A stretch of 64,000 bases of DNA from Oryza sativa Japonica Group (GCF_034140825.1 NC_089039.1:24207001-24271000), one strand, 5' to 3'; positions 14,447-26,721 are shown, counted from the stretch's first letter. Notes: generated by a model from the letters alone, not told the origin. A program made the numbers and translations.

Positions 14447-15414
14447 TTTTTTTGGGGGTGAGGATGGATCATGGACGGTGCCGAAAAGGCTCTCTTTTTA
14501 GCGGCTATTAATTCTGTGGTTCTCCGTCAATGCAGTGCTGCTCATGATGATGTTAACAGACGAAAGGGATCTGTGTTTAGTAACACCGAAAATTGTGCCT
14601 TTTCTTTTCTTAGGAGGGAGGACAATGAGATCATGTTTATTTTGATTGTTCACATTTCACATGATAATCTCTACTATTATTTTTTTACCGGTATTTTGGT
14701 GCGTCATCCGTGTTTAGGTCGGTTTTTTAAATCTGTTCGCTTTTAGAAATACATATCCGTATTTAAGTCAGATTTTAAGTTCGTTTACTTTTGAAAATAC
14801 AAAATGAGTCGTATAAGAAATCTCTTTAAAAAAACTTGCATGCTAACTTGAGATAAAAGTCAGACTCCTAACTACATCTTATGATTTTCTAAACTAAAAT
14901 ATCCAAGCGAATTTCCACGGTGAATTTCACCCTAGCTAAACCGGATAAGAATTACAAGATTAAAATAATCTTCACCCATTGCAACACGCTTTTTTTGGTT
15001 TCTTTGGAATAATGGGCATGTGGTGAACCAGTCATGAGTAAATGTGCTTGGGACAAAGTCTCAAAGGGGATAATTCAATCCATTTGTCCCAGACAGCACA
15101 TTTGGTTGGGGAAAGACGAATCTTTATATAATATGGAGTACTCCAGATCTGATTAGCTAAGGGTGCTACCATGAAGAAACTTAAAAAGTGTGTGCTTCTA
15201 GAGGCTCATACCACATATGTAAATATCATTTCATTCATTTTCATCTAGCAAAAAAACACCCAATGCACCTCTTTCCTGTGCATACAAAAACTCGGCACAC
15301 CGAAAGAAGGCAAGAATCACAATAAAAGAACACAAAGAAACCCTATTTTTACATGTGTATGAACACCATCTCTACATCGCAAAGACTCCAAGAATACAGT
15401 TACCGCAGAATAGA
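14447..15414. other. Intergenic DNA and 3' region of the VPS38 gene
   Basis: No gene supported. The right part (about 15240-15414) should be the 3' UTR of the minus-strand VPS38 gene. Confidence 0.4.
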
Positions 15415-17816
15415 TCAACTGTATACATACTCATCCGATTGTATGATCCTAATAAGCTCTTGCAGATTATCAAATACGCGCCTTCCAGAGCTCTCAGCTC
15501 CAATGTAGTTCAAAAGCTGCTCTGTATCCTAACCACCCAGCAAGGAAATGATCATAATAACGATCTTAGTTTATGGGGAAAATAGATTAAACAAACATTA
15601 CAACAAATAAGCAGCCAGAATAAAACATTAAGGGGGAAAACATACCTTGTGCAACAAGTAGATTGCATAGGATGCCTTAGTGGGGTCATCTTCTTGACAT
15701 TCCACGAAAAGGGGGTAAACTGTCAGTTTTGGGTCGGTCATGTTGATACATGTACGCTCTGCTGAAGCAATGGATGCTGTTTCAGCTGAAGGCAAACAAT
15801 CACTCACATAAGATCGCGATCCTCCAAAGTGCAAAGGGTATCGGAGGGGAACATGAAGATAGGAGGCTATGAGCAAAATTGCCTACAAAAAAATATAAAA
15901 AAATTGGCAACTGGTAACTCTATAACCCTTGAGAAAAAAACAAGCAGTGATCCAGTATGTGCATGCAGGAAGATGAATTTGAACATCTGCCATCATTCCT
16001 TCCTTACAAATGTTCAACACTGTAATGACCACAAATTTTGAAAAGCATGCATTGGCTTATTAATTTTGTGTTTCAAAAAGAATAGAAGGATGTATCTTAA
16101 GGCCATCTACAATGTTAATTGTGTTAATTGCCTAATTTGAGCATGAAAATGAGCATAGCTAGGTTGGAGCATCCATGCTATCAAGTAATCTTTTTAAGGG
16201 CAATGCTACATCAAGTAACTGACATTGATGTTTTATAGTACAGGACAGGAGTGCTGTGAAGACTTACATGCGCTGCATATCCCAGAACAGCTGCGGACCG
16301 CTGAAGATCCTTCTCACATATATCATTTTGTTTTCTTCTTTGCTTACCAATTTGCCAACCCAAAAATGTCAAAGCATGTATTTGTGGTAGTTTGATAACA
16401 TTGAGTAGATGTGTTCCATTCTCTTCTGGAAGTGTTCCATTTTCTTCCGAAAGAGACCTATGTGCTCCTGAAAGTGTTTTGTAGTTTAACAGAACGAATT
16501 AGGAAAGAAATTTTCTGCCACTGTTCATCAATCCTCGGTAGAAAAATGTGCACTATCTGACAGGTTAACCGGTGTAATTCTTATGTCACTGATATGCTGT
16601 ATGCAATAATGCAATGTAGTATGCCTATGTTTAAACATTTTTAAGCAGTACACTCCAAACTCTCCTTGTTTGCAGACAACAATATCTCCAAACAGAATAG
16701 CATGTGGAACACCTTCGCCAACTTAGACATAGACGATGCACGCCATAACGATGAGGGCAGAGCAATAAGTACAGAGATGGGTAGATTCAACATTAACTCA
16801 AGGAGTGATTCAGTGAACACACATGTATATAAACACACCTGGAAAATAACAATAGATACAACATCCAGAAGATATCTTGGTCTCTTGTAGTCTTTACCAA
16901 TCTACCGGAAAAGAAGCCATTGAATAAAAGGGCATGGCAAACCAACCTATGATATATTCCTAGAGCATAAACCTAAGGCATCACTCTGCTGGTTAGCAAT
17001 GTTTAAAGCTCCATACTTCTCATCAGAATAAACATACATATGTATTAGAACCATGCATATCCTTGGAGTGTCATTGTTCAAGACATGAGATTATTGGATT
17101 CTCACCATTAGTATTGGAATTGAGGTTTCGCCCATGCGGCAGATCATGGAATACCTTCACAGGGTACAATGCAGCAACCTGGCCAATCATACTCTGCTGC
17201 CTCATCCTTAACAGCCTCTGCAAATCCCCAAGCCGCGCCTTCTCTCCAGACAACGCTTCTTTCGCATCCTGCAATCAACATCGAAAAATCTCCCTGTAAA
17301 CGCAGGAACAGGAACACACATAGGTACTCTCAATTCTCAATGCACGCGGCATTTGTGTCGATTACCTGCAGCCGCCGGCTCGCGGCGGCGACGGCGCCGG
17401 AGAGGCGCAGCACGCGGTCGATCTGCGCCTGGAGCTGCTCCCTGCGGCGGTCGACGCCCCGGGCCGCGTCCCTCCTGGCGACCAGCAACTCCCCCACCCG
17501 CGCCCGCCGGAGCTCCACCCGCGCCCGCATCTCGTCCAGCGCCGCGCCCTGCCGCCGCGACTCCTCCCTCACCTGCACACACACCGAATCAAATGGCCGA
17601 CCGATCAGCCCCCCACTCACGCCAATCCACACGCCGCCCTAGCAAAGCAATCGGGCGCGGGCACGCAACGCGCGCACGGCGCACCTGGAGCGCGGCGTGG
17701 AGGCGGCGGGCGAGGCACGCGCGGGCCTCGTCGGCGGCCACGAGCCTCCCCCCGAGGCTGCCGACGCGGGCGAGCTCCGACGACGGTGGGCCCGCCCCGG
17801 CCGCGTCGGGGCTCAT
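15415..17816 (-). CDS. VPS38: VPS38/UVRAG-like subunit of the class III PI3-kinase complex
   Basis: Six coding exons, all with GT-AG ends and consistent phase: 17685-17816, 17366-17572, 17106-17268, 16268-16467, 15646-15882 and 15415-15528, giving 350 aa. The first half is coiled-coil-like and rich in Arg, Ala and Gln. Family blocks are clear: LGDLQRLLRMRQQSMIGQV then ALYPVKV (exon 3), KDLQRSAAVLGYAAH (exon 4), IASYLHVPLRYPLHFGGSRS (exon 5) and EQLLNYIGAESSGRR then LQELIRIIQ (exon 6). These match plant VPS38, which works with VPS34, VPS15 and ATG6 on endosomes in vacuolar sorting; the related ATG14 is the alternative. An in-frame upstream ATG exists at 17925-17927, but the ATG at 17814-17816 is in the better context. 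The upstream DNA has TGACGT motifs (about 17954 and 18070). A short direct duplication encodes EENGT twice in exon 4. Confidence 0.88.
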
Positions 17817-17929
17817 CGCGGCCGCGGGCCACCCGCGGCGGCGGCGGCGGCGGCCATGGAATGGTATCGAAATGGAATCGAATCGAATCTGCGTGAAGCG
17901 GGATGCGTTGCGGGGGAGCGGAAGCAAAG

Positions 17930-18859
17930 AGGAGAGCGGGGTGGGTGGGGTGATGACGTGGCGCGGCGCTTACGCAAGGGGAGGGTGCGGGTTTTGGTTT
18001 TGGAGTTGGTTCGTCTGGTCGATTCGCTTTCACAGAGTTTCAGCGAGTCCGCGACGACGTCAAGGCTAGTGACGTTTTCAAAGCCACGATGACTCCGGCG
18101 AGACAGTGATGCCACTACCTCCTCAAAATAAATCTATTTAGCATCTATTTTATAGATACCAATACAAAGGAAAAAGATCTATAAGTCTATAACAATCTTC
18201 CTTTATCAAATCCCAATATAATTATTTCTCATTTTATCTACTCGTAATATAATTATTCTCTAATTTTACAAATTCTGATGCAATGATTGCTTTAAAAATG
18301 AACTTATTTTGAGACAAATGGAAAGAGCTACTGGTGAACTTAATGTGGAACGGAGGAAGTAGGTTTCATCAGTTAATTATGTTTCTCAAACAGTTAAACG
18401 ATATAATTTTTTAATGATAATTTTCTATATATAAAAGTTACTTTAAATATAAATTTATGTTTCAATTTTAAAATAATTAAAACTTAATTAAACATCTGAC
18501 AATATGTCAAACGAGGCAAGTCGTCAGAGAAACACCAACCATATGCAAATGCAACCAAATCAACATTATACGCAACATGAAACAGAACGGTTTCCGCATT
18601 CAATGGCACAACATTGCAACATGTTGCAGCAAAATCTTTTGAATTCGACAGTTTAACACACACAATAGCAGATGAAATTCAACATAGCACGCATGGTAAT
18701 TTCGACATGAAGAAAAGTAAAGGAGTACGGCAATATCCAAACTGGAAATCCTAATAAGAGAGATAGCAACGACTGGCTCGTTCACGAGCTTCATGGAATA
18801 AAATTCTTGGTTTCATGATGAGTTTATCCAAGAGAGCAGCAACTCATGACAATCTGGCG
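17930..18859. other. VPS38 promoter side and 3' region of the MYB gene
   Basis: 18120-18365 has decayed Stowaway-like ends (cctcctcaaaataaatc and ggaacggaggaagta). 18385-18500 belongs to the dispersed family marked by aaacagttaaacgatata and aaacttaattaa, also seen near 24.1, 49.7, 52.8, 59.5 and 59.8 kb. No gene seen. Confidence 0.4.
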
Positions 18860-21151
18860 TCAGTTACCTGGAATTGCAAGAACAAATATTTTTAGAAAAA
18901 GGATGATTTCAACCATAAGCAAGTTCTATGAAACATAACATGCCATCACAAGTTCACCTTTAGTATCCAACTTGTTTTCCAAAAACAATTCATTTGTGTC
19001 TTCGAATATGGATAGATTAGTATCATTCAAATAGAAATATGATGTGAAATCATCTTGAAGAGGTGGAGCATCTCCTTCATATTGTGGCACTACCAGCTCA
19101 TTAGAGGCAGCCATGGAGTTATGTGCTTCAAAAAGATATCAACAAATCAACAGCTAAATTACTATATAAGTAAAAGATGAAATAAGTAAACTATACGAAC
19201 CGAAAGAAAGTTCAAAGTTATGAAGCTCTTCCGACGATACTGGACTATTGTGTGTGTAAAAATCAAGATCTTGTTCCCGATATCCCTTGCATAAAGGGAG
19301 TTCTGAAGAATCTGCCATACCTTCACATGGCATATTAATAGTAGGACTCAAACTCCCTCCAGAAAGCTCTTCTTTCATCACCACATAGTTCAATACATCA
19401 GTATCATTTAGTAATTCTTCTGATTGATCATTTAATAAAGCAAAGTTTGTTAGGTGCATCGCATAAGCCCTTGAGTAAACGAACTGGTTGTTTGGATCAA
19501 ATTGGATTAAAGGGAGCTCCATCTGCAAAGCATCAGTTGTGGACAAAGCAGAGAGATTGCCATTTGAAATACCATGGTTGGCAAAGATAGAGGCTGCAAA
19601 AGATGGCATGGTCTTATCATTAGAGTTAGTCACAAAGTGATACGAAGTCAATACCAAAAGCTTATGTGTAGAGTGGTTTAGGGGATAGCTCACCTGATGG
19701 AAATATGTCATTGTTCGTTGTTTTCAACACAGGAAGTGGAATCTCATATTTTGCTACAACTTCTATTTGGTTTCTTTGATCTTCTATGGAGTCATAATCT
19801 TTTGATGCAAGTCTCCTATCAAGTATATTACTGATGGAAGCATCTGAAAACTGGGGTGCAGAATACATACTAGTAGTATCTTCTAGATGATTATTGGTCA
19901 GCTTCTCCCTAACGTTGGGGTCAGCAGACTCATGTTGATCTTCATTCAAAGCATCGTTGCATACATTAGCAGGATACAAAGGCGAACGATTGTTCTTGCA
20001 TTTCTTTATTCGAGTGTTCCAGTAGTTCTTTATTTCATTATCAGTACGCCCTGGCAACTGAGAACATGTGGTCAAGTTAATAACAATGATAATAGATAGA
20101 ACAATGCATATAACAGTAACAATGTTCTAAAACAACAACTAAGATAGTTATATGCATAAAGCTAGACCCCAAGTTTCACTTTAACTTTTAGCTTGTCCCA
20201 CGGCTCCTTATTTTCAGTAGAACTAAACCAGGCCGATGATTGCAAGTGCAATGAAAAGATACTAGCAGTTTACTTTAAATAGCAACCCCTAAGCCATACA
20301 AGCAAAAATAGGCTACATTTCTAAGATAATTTCAAGGATGGGACTTTGACAATATTTATATCTGCTGATTAGGGTTGATCTGATTTGTGATGATAATCAT
20401 ATTTTAGGATAAACTTGTAATGCAAAAACTACCAAATATTAATTGAAATAAATGAAATGGATAACATTTGTTTAGTTGAAGAAAATAACTTCACCAACAT
20501 TTGAACTACAAATATTAATAATACCCATACCTCCATGTAAAGGTTGCAAAACATATTTGTAATGCAACTGGAAAAAAAAACTACCCAACTTTAAATTAAA
20601 TAACTTTACCAATGGATGAACTACAAATATTAATATCCCCGTACCTCCCCTCCATGTAAAGGTCACCAAACATACTTGTGATGCAAAAACTATTAAAGAA
20701 CAACACTTTTATAAATGGTTTCAAGAGATATATATTTTGAGAGCAAAAGAAAAAAAAATGAACTACAAGGTAAACTTACATCAGCAGCCATCCGAGACCA
20801 CTTATTCCCCATTTTGCGATGAAGATTAATAATTTTATTCTCTTCTTCCTTGCTGAAAGCCCCCTTCTTTAGGTTAGGCCTCAGATGGTTCATCCACCGA
20901 AGACGGCAACTCTTGCCACACCTCAAGAGGCCAGTGTTCTTCTGCACAAGCTTCCAGTTCCTTTCACCATGCTTCTTGATGTACTTCTCTAAGATGGAGT
21001 CCTCCCAAGATGTCCATGGACCTTTCTTCAACAGCAGGGCTACGGTGCTCCTTCTGCAATCTTTATCTTTATCAACAAATGACTCGTCATCGCTATTGCT
21101 CATATACCAGTGTGTCCTGTCAGAATCAGGATCGCTGTCGCTCTCGTGCAT
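18860..21151 (-). CDS. R2R3-MYB transcription factor, GAMYB-like
   Basis: Five coding exons: 20780-21151, 19694-20057, 19201-19593, 18958-19125 and a terminal one of 8 nt, 18860-18867; 434 aa. Repeat R2 covers residues about 43-92 ([33 protein letters not shown]) and R3 about 93-145 ([41 protein letters not shown]). The [15 protein letters not shown] and KMGNKW signatures are those of the GAMYB-like subgroup 18. The C-terminal half is acidic and poorly conserved, so it is probably the activation region. The ATG lies directly after an acceptor (gtgacag|G, exon edge 21152), so exon 1 is noncoding; its donor is probably CAG|gtaaaa at 22396/22397, leaving a 1.24-kb leader intron that holds a Mutator-like element. 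The donor after exon 3 (TTTCG|gttcgt) is weak, and reading through exon 4 gives an alternative short tail, so the last two junctions are less sure. Confidence 0.82.
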
Positions 21152-21356
21152 CCTGTCACAAACACGAGTTGAACTATCAAAAATAAAACAGAAATATGTG
21201 TACATGAAAATGTTAGGTCAGTGGCCACGGCTAGCAGAGATTAACAAATTTATACCCATATAAAACTTTTACAAAAATCGCCAAGGTATAAAAAAAAACG
21301 GATACAACACTTAATTTCTAAAATCAAGAAATGGAGTGACGCCTACTTATAAAAAA

Positions 21357-22172
21357 GAGTAAAATGCATGGAGGGTCATATAACTTGTTCAGATGTGTCG
21401 TGTAGGTCACTCTACTTTCAAAATGCACATTAAGTCACTAATACTTCCTCCGTTTCACAATGTAAGTCATTCTAGCATTTCTCACATTCATATTGATGTT
21501 AATGAATCTAAACATATATATCTATCTAGATTCATTAACATCAATATAAATGTGGAAAATGCTAGAATGATTTACATTGTGAAACGGAGGAAGTATGAGT
21601 TAAGTGAGTCATTAGCTCATTTAACTATCCAAATGATCACACTTTTTTACACATGACATGCCATCTAGGATTGAAAATTTGCTTCTAGATATGTGCAAAA
21701 AAAAAAACCCTGTTTTATTTCCCTTCTCCTAACACTACCCCTTGCCAATACACGGAATTCACAATATATATCAACTCACATCGATCAATTCCTGGAAGCT
21801 ATATGTACTATTTATACAGGTATCGTAGCCATGAAGATTGCTTGTTGCTAACACGTTGTGCGCTAATTCCGGGATTGGCTAATGATGTACGGTAGGACTT
21901 AAACAAAATCACAATATAGAGGGTTTTTCTGCATTATGGAGACTATTCGTCAAAACAGCCATAAGTGAAATGATTCGATTAAATTAATTAAGTATGGGGT
22001 TATTTATGTGCAGAAGCAAATTTTCAATCATATGTGGCTATGCTCATATTTATAGTTAATTGTGTCAATAACTCACTTAACTCACATTAGTGACCTACAT
22101 GTGCATTTTGAAAGAAAAGTGACCTATATGATACACCTAAACAAGTTAGATGATCCTCCATGCATTTTACTC
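21357..22172. mobile_element. Non-autonomous Mutator-like element with 9-bp target-site duplication
   Basis: 816 bp. Terminal inverted repeats of about 85 bp (gagtaaaatgcatggagg at the left, cctccatgcattttactc at the right). The flanking 9-mers are identical: tataaaaaa at 21348-21356 and 22173-22181. A 9-bp duplication and long TIRs are diagnostic of MULEs. No transposase frame is present. A 150-bp Stowaway MITE (21444-21593) has inserted into it. The whole element lies in the presumed leader intron of the MYB gene. Confidence 0.85.
21444..21593. mobile_element. 150-bp Stowaway MITE, copy 1
   Basis: Starts cttcctccgtttcacaatg, ends cattgtgaaacggaggaag, TA on both sides. Almost the whole element is one inverted repeat (gattcattaacatcaatat in the right arm). 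It is nested inside the Mutator-like element. Three more copies of identical length lie at 24198, 31976 and 35008. Confidence 0.92.
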
Positions 22173-22181
22173 TATAAAAAA

Positions 22182-24197
22182 ATAATGAGATGCACTCACA
22201 GTTCCAATCTCAACTGAGATTGGTAATTTCAGTGAAGTAGATTGAAACGAGCACAGATTAGTAGATTACACAACATATCGTGCAAGAAACAGATCCACTA
22301 AAATCTCTTAGGACTATTCCCAACAATTCACCGATCAAACCACTAAATATGACCCCCCAAGAAAAGAATAAGCAACGCCACCGGTCCATTTTTTACCTGA
22401 CCAAAAATGCAGGGTGACGGAGCGGTGGGCTGTCGGAGTGTGGAGTGTCGCCGGAGCCGGGACAAAACCTCCGCCCTCCCACCGGAAATGGTCACCGGCC
22501 GCCACTCTCTGCGACGGAAGAGACGCGATGTGAAGGGGAGTTCGCTGAGGCGAGATGGGAGATGGAGATGGGAGATCGCCTCCCCCGGCAATGGCGGAGC
22601 GGGGAGTTTCGGGGGCGGCGGCGTGAGCGCGAGCACGAGTATATGTGCGGCAACGTCGCGTCGGCTGAGCGGTGGTTCCATTCCAAGTCTATCTCAGTCC
22701 AAATGATTTTTCTTTTTTTTTAAGTAAAGAAAGGAACGAATTTTATTTTTAATCCAGGCCGTCCGTTTCTCTCCTCTTGACCTAGCGAATCAGACGGCTT
22801 CGGAGCCTCGGATGCCCACCTGAACCGGAAGCCGTACTCTCTGTTCGTATAATCGTACCAACCGAGATTTGACTGGGGAGTACTCCTAATACAACAAATC
22901 ATTATGTCCAGATTCATTGAGATACGTCACATCTTGACTCTTTTTAGGACTTGCACCTTTTATTTGTTGCATTCGATTTGATGTTTAGCGGATCATACTA
23001 GGATGAAGGTATCGTATACATAGTGTATATCACCATAGGATAAATGCACTATTTACATATATAGTTTGTGTAAGAATTTAATTTGTTGCACTTTTAATAT
23101 ATCGTTTATATTATTAGCGGTTTAAAGGCTTGTTTTCATATCAAGGATAAAAGTGTAATACGTAGAACGATTTGCCTTGTTTCTTCACTGCAAAATCCAA
23201 CATATTTTAAATTCTAGTTGCTGTATTCCTGACGCAAAGTAAATACTCATCGCTTTACCAGAATAGATTTGAATCCATAATCTACCTCTACCAGAGAATG
23301 AATCTAAAATCCATCCATCCAAACAAGCCAGCCATAGATCAACGCACACAGCAAAGCTATAGCCAAGGAAGAAATGAAGTAGAGCGAAAATGCAAGGTGA
23401 TCCCATCCATCCAAACAAGCCAGCCATAGATCAACGCACACAGCAAAGCTACAGCCAAGGAAGAAATGAAGTAGAGCGAAAATGCAAGGTGATCCTAAAC
23501 CGGCACATTGTACATGACTGCATCTGACAGGTCACAACTAATTGCTAGAGTTCCAGTTAAAACTGACGCTAGCCTACAAAGGATGGGTGCAGATGGATTA
23601 CAGACGATTTGCAGCAATAATATCAAATACATGCCCCCACAAAATATGGAACAAAAGGTGGTGTACAGAGGCCACCAAGTTACCAAGTGCGGCATCAACA
23701 CAACAGAGTTTAACCATAATTTAACTGTCTATGCAGTTCAAATCGACGGTAATTTACTGTCTCTTCACAGTTCATGTTGAAACCCATCGTCATTCTCAGG
23801 GAATAATACCAGAGCTCGAATCTGGGGGTACAGGCAGGAAGTTCTGCAGATGTAACAACACAAATAATATATCAAGCTGATATCTGAAAAACACAAATAG
23901 AAGAGACAAAAGTATGTGATGCTCCGAGGTAGATTCAAATAGCATATGTGCACTACTTTGTATGCAGAAAGTGAAGCCTTTCTGGCATTGTTATCCACTG
24001 CATTATTGCGCTAGGAGACGAACATATTTGCCCCTTCTTTCCGCTGCGTCTGAGAGGTGCACAAAGAGAAGAAAAGAGACTCGTTTTTCGCACGCACGCT
24101 TCCTGAATTGCTAAATGATGCATTTTTTACAAAAACTTTTTATAGAAAAGTTACTTTAAAGATCATATTAATCATTTTTTCAAGTTTAAAATAATTA
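22182..24197. other. MYB leader exon region and gene-free spacer
   Basis: About 22397-22690 is GC-rich and is the likely noncoding first exon and promoter-proximal DNA of the MYB gene. From 22740 to 24197 I see no gene, apart from a 92-bp tandem duplication at 23311-23494. A short minus-strand stretch near 24000-24060 could be a gene relic, but I cannot assign it. Confidence 0.4.
23311..23494. repeat. 92-bp tandem duplication
   Basis: Unit 23311-23402 (starting ccatccatccaaacaagcca) is repeated at 23403-23494. The only difference I find by eye is one T/C change (agctatagcc against agctacagcc), so it is recent. Confidence 0.93.
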
Positions 24198-24347
24198 CTT
24201 CCTCCGTTTCACAATGTAAGTCATTCTAGCATTTCCTACATTCATATTGATGTTAATGAATCTAGACATGTATATCTATATAAATTCATTAACATCTATA
24301 TGAATGTAGGAAATGCTAGAATGACTTACATTGTGAAACGGAGGGAG
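24198..24347. mobile_element. 150-bp Stowaway MITE, copy 2
   Basis: Same ends, length and TA flanks as the element at 21444-21593. It is nested in an older AT-rich repeat whose halves (about 24095-24197 and 24350-24400) carry the gctaaatgatgcatttttt and attaattatgtact motifs of the dispersed family. Confidence 0.92.
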
Positions 24348-24702
24348 TAATACTTATTAATTAATTATGTACTAAAAGCTCATCTCGTTTTGCGTATCTT
24401 CTCAATCTTCTCTTTCCCTCTTCTCTCAAACACAGAAGTACTGCACTTAACCTTGTCATCCCACAACATTTGCGGTCCAGAAGTGCATTACAAAAGGAGT
24501 GTATATTGTAGGAGACGTAGATGCACAATTATATGATATAAAACAATAAAGTGTAGTGCATCACATAAGTAGTAAGTATTCACCATTTCACCTAAGTAAA
24601 CAGTGCAGTTTGGCAATATAAAGAGAACCAATTTTGTCAAAGGAATTTACCTGGCAAATAGGTTTGTGTGTTGATCCAACACAATGAAGATACATCCATC
24701 AA

Positions 24703-26721
24703 TTAAAATACTCCCCGGCAGTTTGATGATCCACAAAAGCAGTTCTTAGTTCTACGAGAACCTGAAGACTCAGATCCAGCAACACCATAGTCAAAAGTCA
24801 GTTCTGTCATGGGAGGAATGTGCTTCAGTGCAAAGAACATGATATGTGGGTGGCTGTCATCTCCATGGTCATGCTGAACTGGCTGCCAGAAAACATTCGG
24901 GGAACAACTATGGTTCATGAAACGTGAGACATTTCCCATCTTTTTTGCACTAATCTTGATGGGCAGTGGCTCAAATTCATCAGCTGATACATATGTACTC
25001 TCCTCACCAATCAATTCAGGACCAAAGTTGAATTTTAATGTCTTCTCACCAGGACATACAGTCTGAAAAATGTAATCATCTTCACTGTCATCCAGATTAA
25101 CTTTGAGCTCATCAATGACCTCACCAGTATACTCACAGATAAATGCACCAGCACGAATGGGATCCCAGCAGCGAAGACCCCAGCCTCGATTTGCAGTCCG
25201 GAAGACCTCAAAGTGAAATCTGACCCCTTTTTGGGTCACTCTGTTCCGGCAATTCGTAGTACAATGGCAAGCATCACCGCATTCATAAATTATTGGCTTG
25301 CGGCACGCCAAAAGTCCTGATGAGCTGTAAGGTAAGTCACCTCCGTTATGTTGTCCACAAGCACAGTTGGGATCACCAGGCAGGCAAACACTCTGGCATC
25401 CGCAACCCTGTAAGGGTTTCATAGAACTGAGGGGCCTCAAGTATTTGACTTGACTGGCATAGGTGAAATGCCCAGGTCCTTTCTCATGGTCTACCTCATT
25501 GACAAGGCAAACTGGGAGAGCTTCAGCCGCAGATGATAGATCAGGTAATATAACCCTGCCTCTGCTTGCTGGATTGTCTATCCATCCTTGAGTCATCTTC
25601 CACAATGCAGCTCCATCAGGCTGTCCAGGCTCACGCAGCAGTTTGTACTTGAAGCAATTGATACCAGACTTTGTTCTCTCCTTCCAGGACTCCTGAATCT
25701 TATAGAGGCCATCATATATGTAGATTTTTCCAGTCAGGCAAAATGGATCCCTGAAGCCCCGCACAACCCTGATCTCGTTCTTCCTATGCAGGCTCCTCTC
25801 CAGAGCAAGGTTACCTCTCTCAAGCTTTTGATCATGCCTCTCCTCACTGTTCCTACTATTGCCACCTGAACCACTGTACACCAGTGTATCTGTGTCATCA
25901 TCCACATTCTCATAGCCACCTGCTGCAACAATACATATTGCCACAGAATCCTCATCGCTTCCAAATTTAGCACTCATATAATCAATGCCACCCATACTAG
26001 GAGCATGCAACCCGATGATACATAGCTCCATCCGGAAATAGAAAATATCCCCTATTTCAACTCCAGGAACAAGTCCTACCCTTTTTCCCACATTAGCCCT
26101 GATATTGCTTGCCATCATGATGGCGCCAGCCTTCAGGTCAGCCCGTTTGCTAGTCTCTTGTATTTCATCCAGTTGCAGATGTCTACGCCTAAGTGCTTCA
26201 AAGGTCATGTGGACTGCTTCCACAACCTCCCTGGGATCACTGGATGAAGGTGGTAAAAAGGCAAGCTCCTTGCCAGCAACAAAATTCTTGTAAACTGGCT
26301 TAGGGCGCTTGAACTTAACTCCATTTGAACCATCAGCAGCTGAACCAGATGATCTCTTGGACTTCCGTCCAGATGCTGAACCTGAGTAAGGTTCATCGCC
26401 ATCAAGTGATACAATGCCTGGTCTGGTCTTATATGCCGAGATAGGAGTGGCATCAATAGCTCCATTATTGGTGTAGCTTGTATAAGAAACCCCATTTGCT
26501 GTGGTAGTGAAGGCAGTAGTTGAACCAAAGGTAGGAAGGATTCCAGAACCAAAACCGACAGGAAATTGGCCAACCGGAGTGACACATACCAAAGGCGGGG
26601 TGCTTGACTGGTTGACATTGATTCCCAAGGGTGCAGGGAACATAGGAGCTAACGATCTAATTGGTTTGGCATCCACGAGTTCTTGATAAGGACCAGGTAT
26701 GAAATTCGACGCCCTATCCAT
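24703..26721 (-). CDS. SDG728: SUVH-type histone H3K9 methyltransferase (SRA-SET)
   Basis: A single coding exon of 672 aa; intronless coding is usual for SUVH genes. The order is: variable N-terminus; basic stretch (GVKFKRPKP, about 134-142); SRA/YDG domain about 216-361 (GVEIGDIFYFRMELCIIGLH, VYSGSGGN), which binds methylated DNA; Cys-rich pre-SET about 439-495 (GCGCQSVC, CACG, CHCTTNCRNR); SET about 502-647 with the NHSC catalytic motif (about 603-606), GWGLR and ELTFDYG; and post-SET CFCGSSNCRG (about 661-670). All key zinc-binding and catalytic residues seem present. The ATG at 26719-26721 is chosen because an acceptor (tgtgcag|GATTTTTG, exon edge 26740) removes the in-frame ATG further upstream. 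A 2.5-kb leader intron (26741-29234, donor CAG|gtaggt) leads back to a GC-rich noncoding exon at about 29235-29480. The symbol rests on remembered synteny with Os05g41172. Confidence 0.92.
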   Translation of the reverse strand: MDRASNFIPGPYQELVDAKPIRSLAPMFPAPLGINVNQSSTPPLVCVTPVGQFPVGFGSGILPTFGSTTAFTTTANGVSYTSYTNNGAIDATPISAYKTRPGIVSLDGDEPYSGSASGRKSKRSSGSAADGSNGVKFKRPKPVYKNFVAGKELAFLPPSSSDPREVVEAVHMTFEALRRRHLQLDEIQETSKRADLKAGAIMMASNIRANVGKRVGLVPGVEIGDIFYFRMELCIIGLHAPSMGGIDYMSAKFGSDEDSVAICIVAAGGYENVDDDTDTLVYSGSGGNSRNSEERHDQKLERGNLALERSLHRKNEIRVVRGFRDPFCLTGKIYIYDGLYKIQESWKERTKSGINCFKYKLLREPGQPDGAALWKMTQGWIDNPASRGRVILPDLSSAAEALPVCLVNEVDHEKGPGHFTYASQVKYLRPLSSMKPLQGCGCQSVCLPGDPNCACGQHNGGDLPYSSSGLLACRKPIIYECGDACHCTTNCRNRVTQKGVRFHFEVFRTANRGWGLRCWDPIRAGAFICEYTGEVIDELKVNLDDSEDDYIFQTVCPGEKTLKFNFGPELIGEESTYVSADEFEPLPIKISAKKMGNVSRFMNHSCSPNVFWQPVQHDHGDDSHPHIMFFALKHIPPMTELTFDYGVAGSESSGSRRTKNCFCGSSNCRGVF

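Noticed and set aside
16630-16905. Open minus-strand pieces in VPS38 intron 3, for example IGKDYKRPRYLLDVVSIVIF
   Set aside because: They cannot be joined in phase with exons 3 and 4, and the direct junction gives a protein that aligns with the family from end to end.
16980-17016. A possible 36-nt phase-compatible exon between VPS38 exons 3 and 4
   Set aside because: It could be spliced in frame, but nothing in the family calls for it; left out without transcript evidence.
17353-18069. 238-aa plus-strand open frame over VPS38 exons 1 and 2
   Set aside because: Antisense shadow of the GC-rich exons of a well-supported minus-strand gene.
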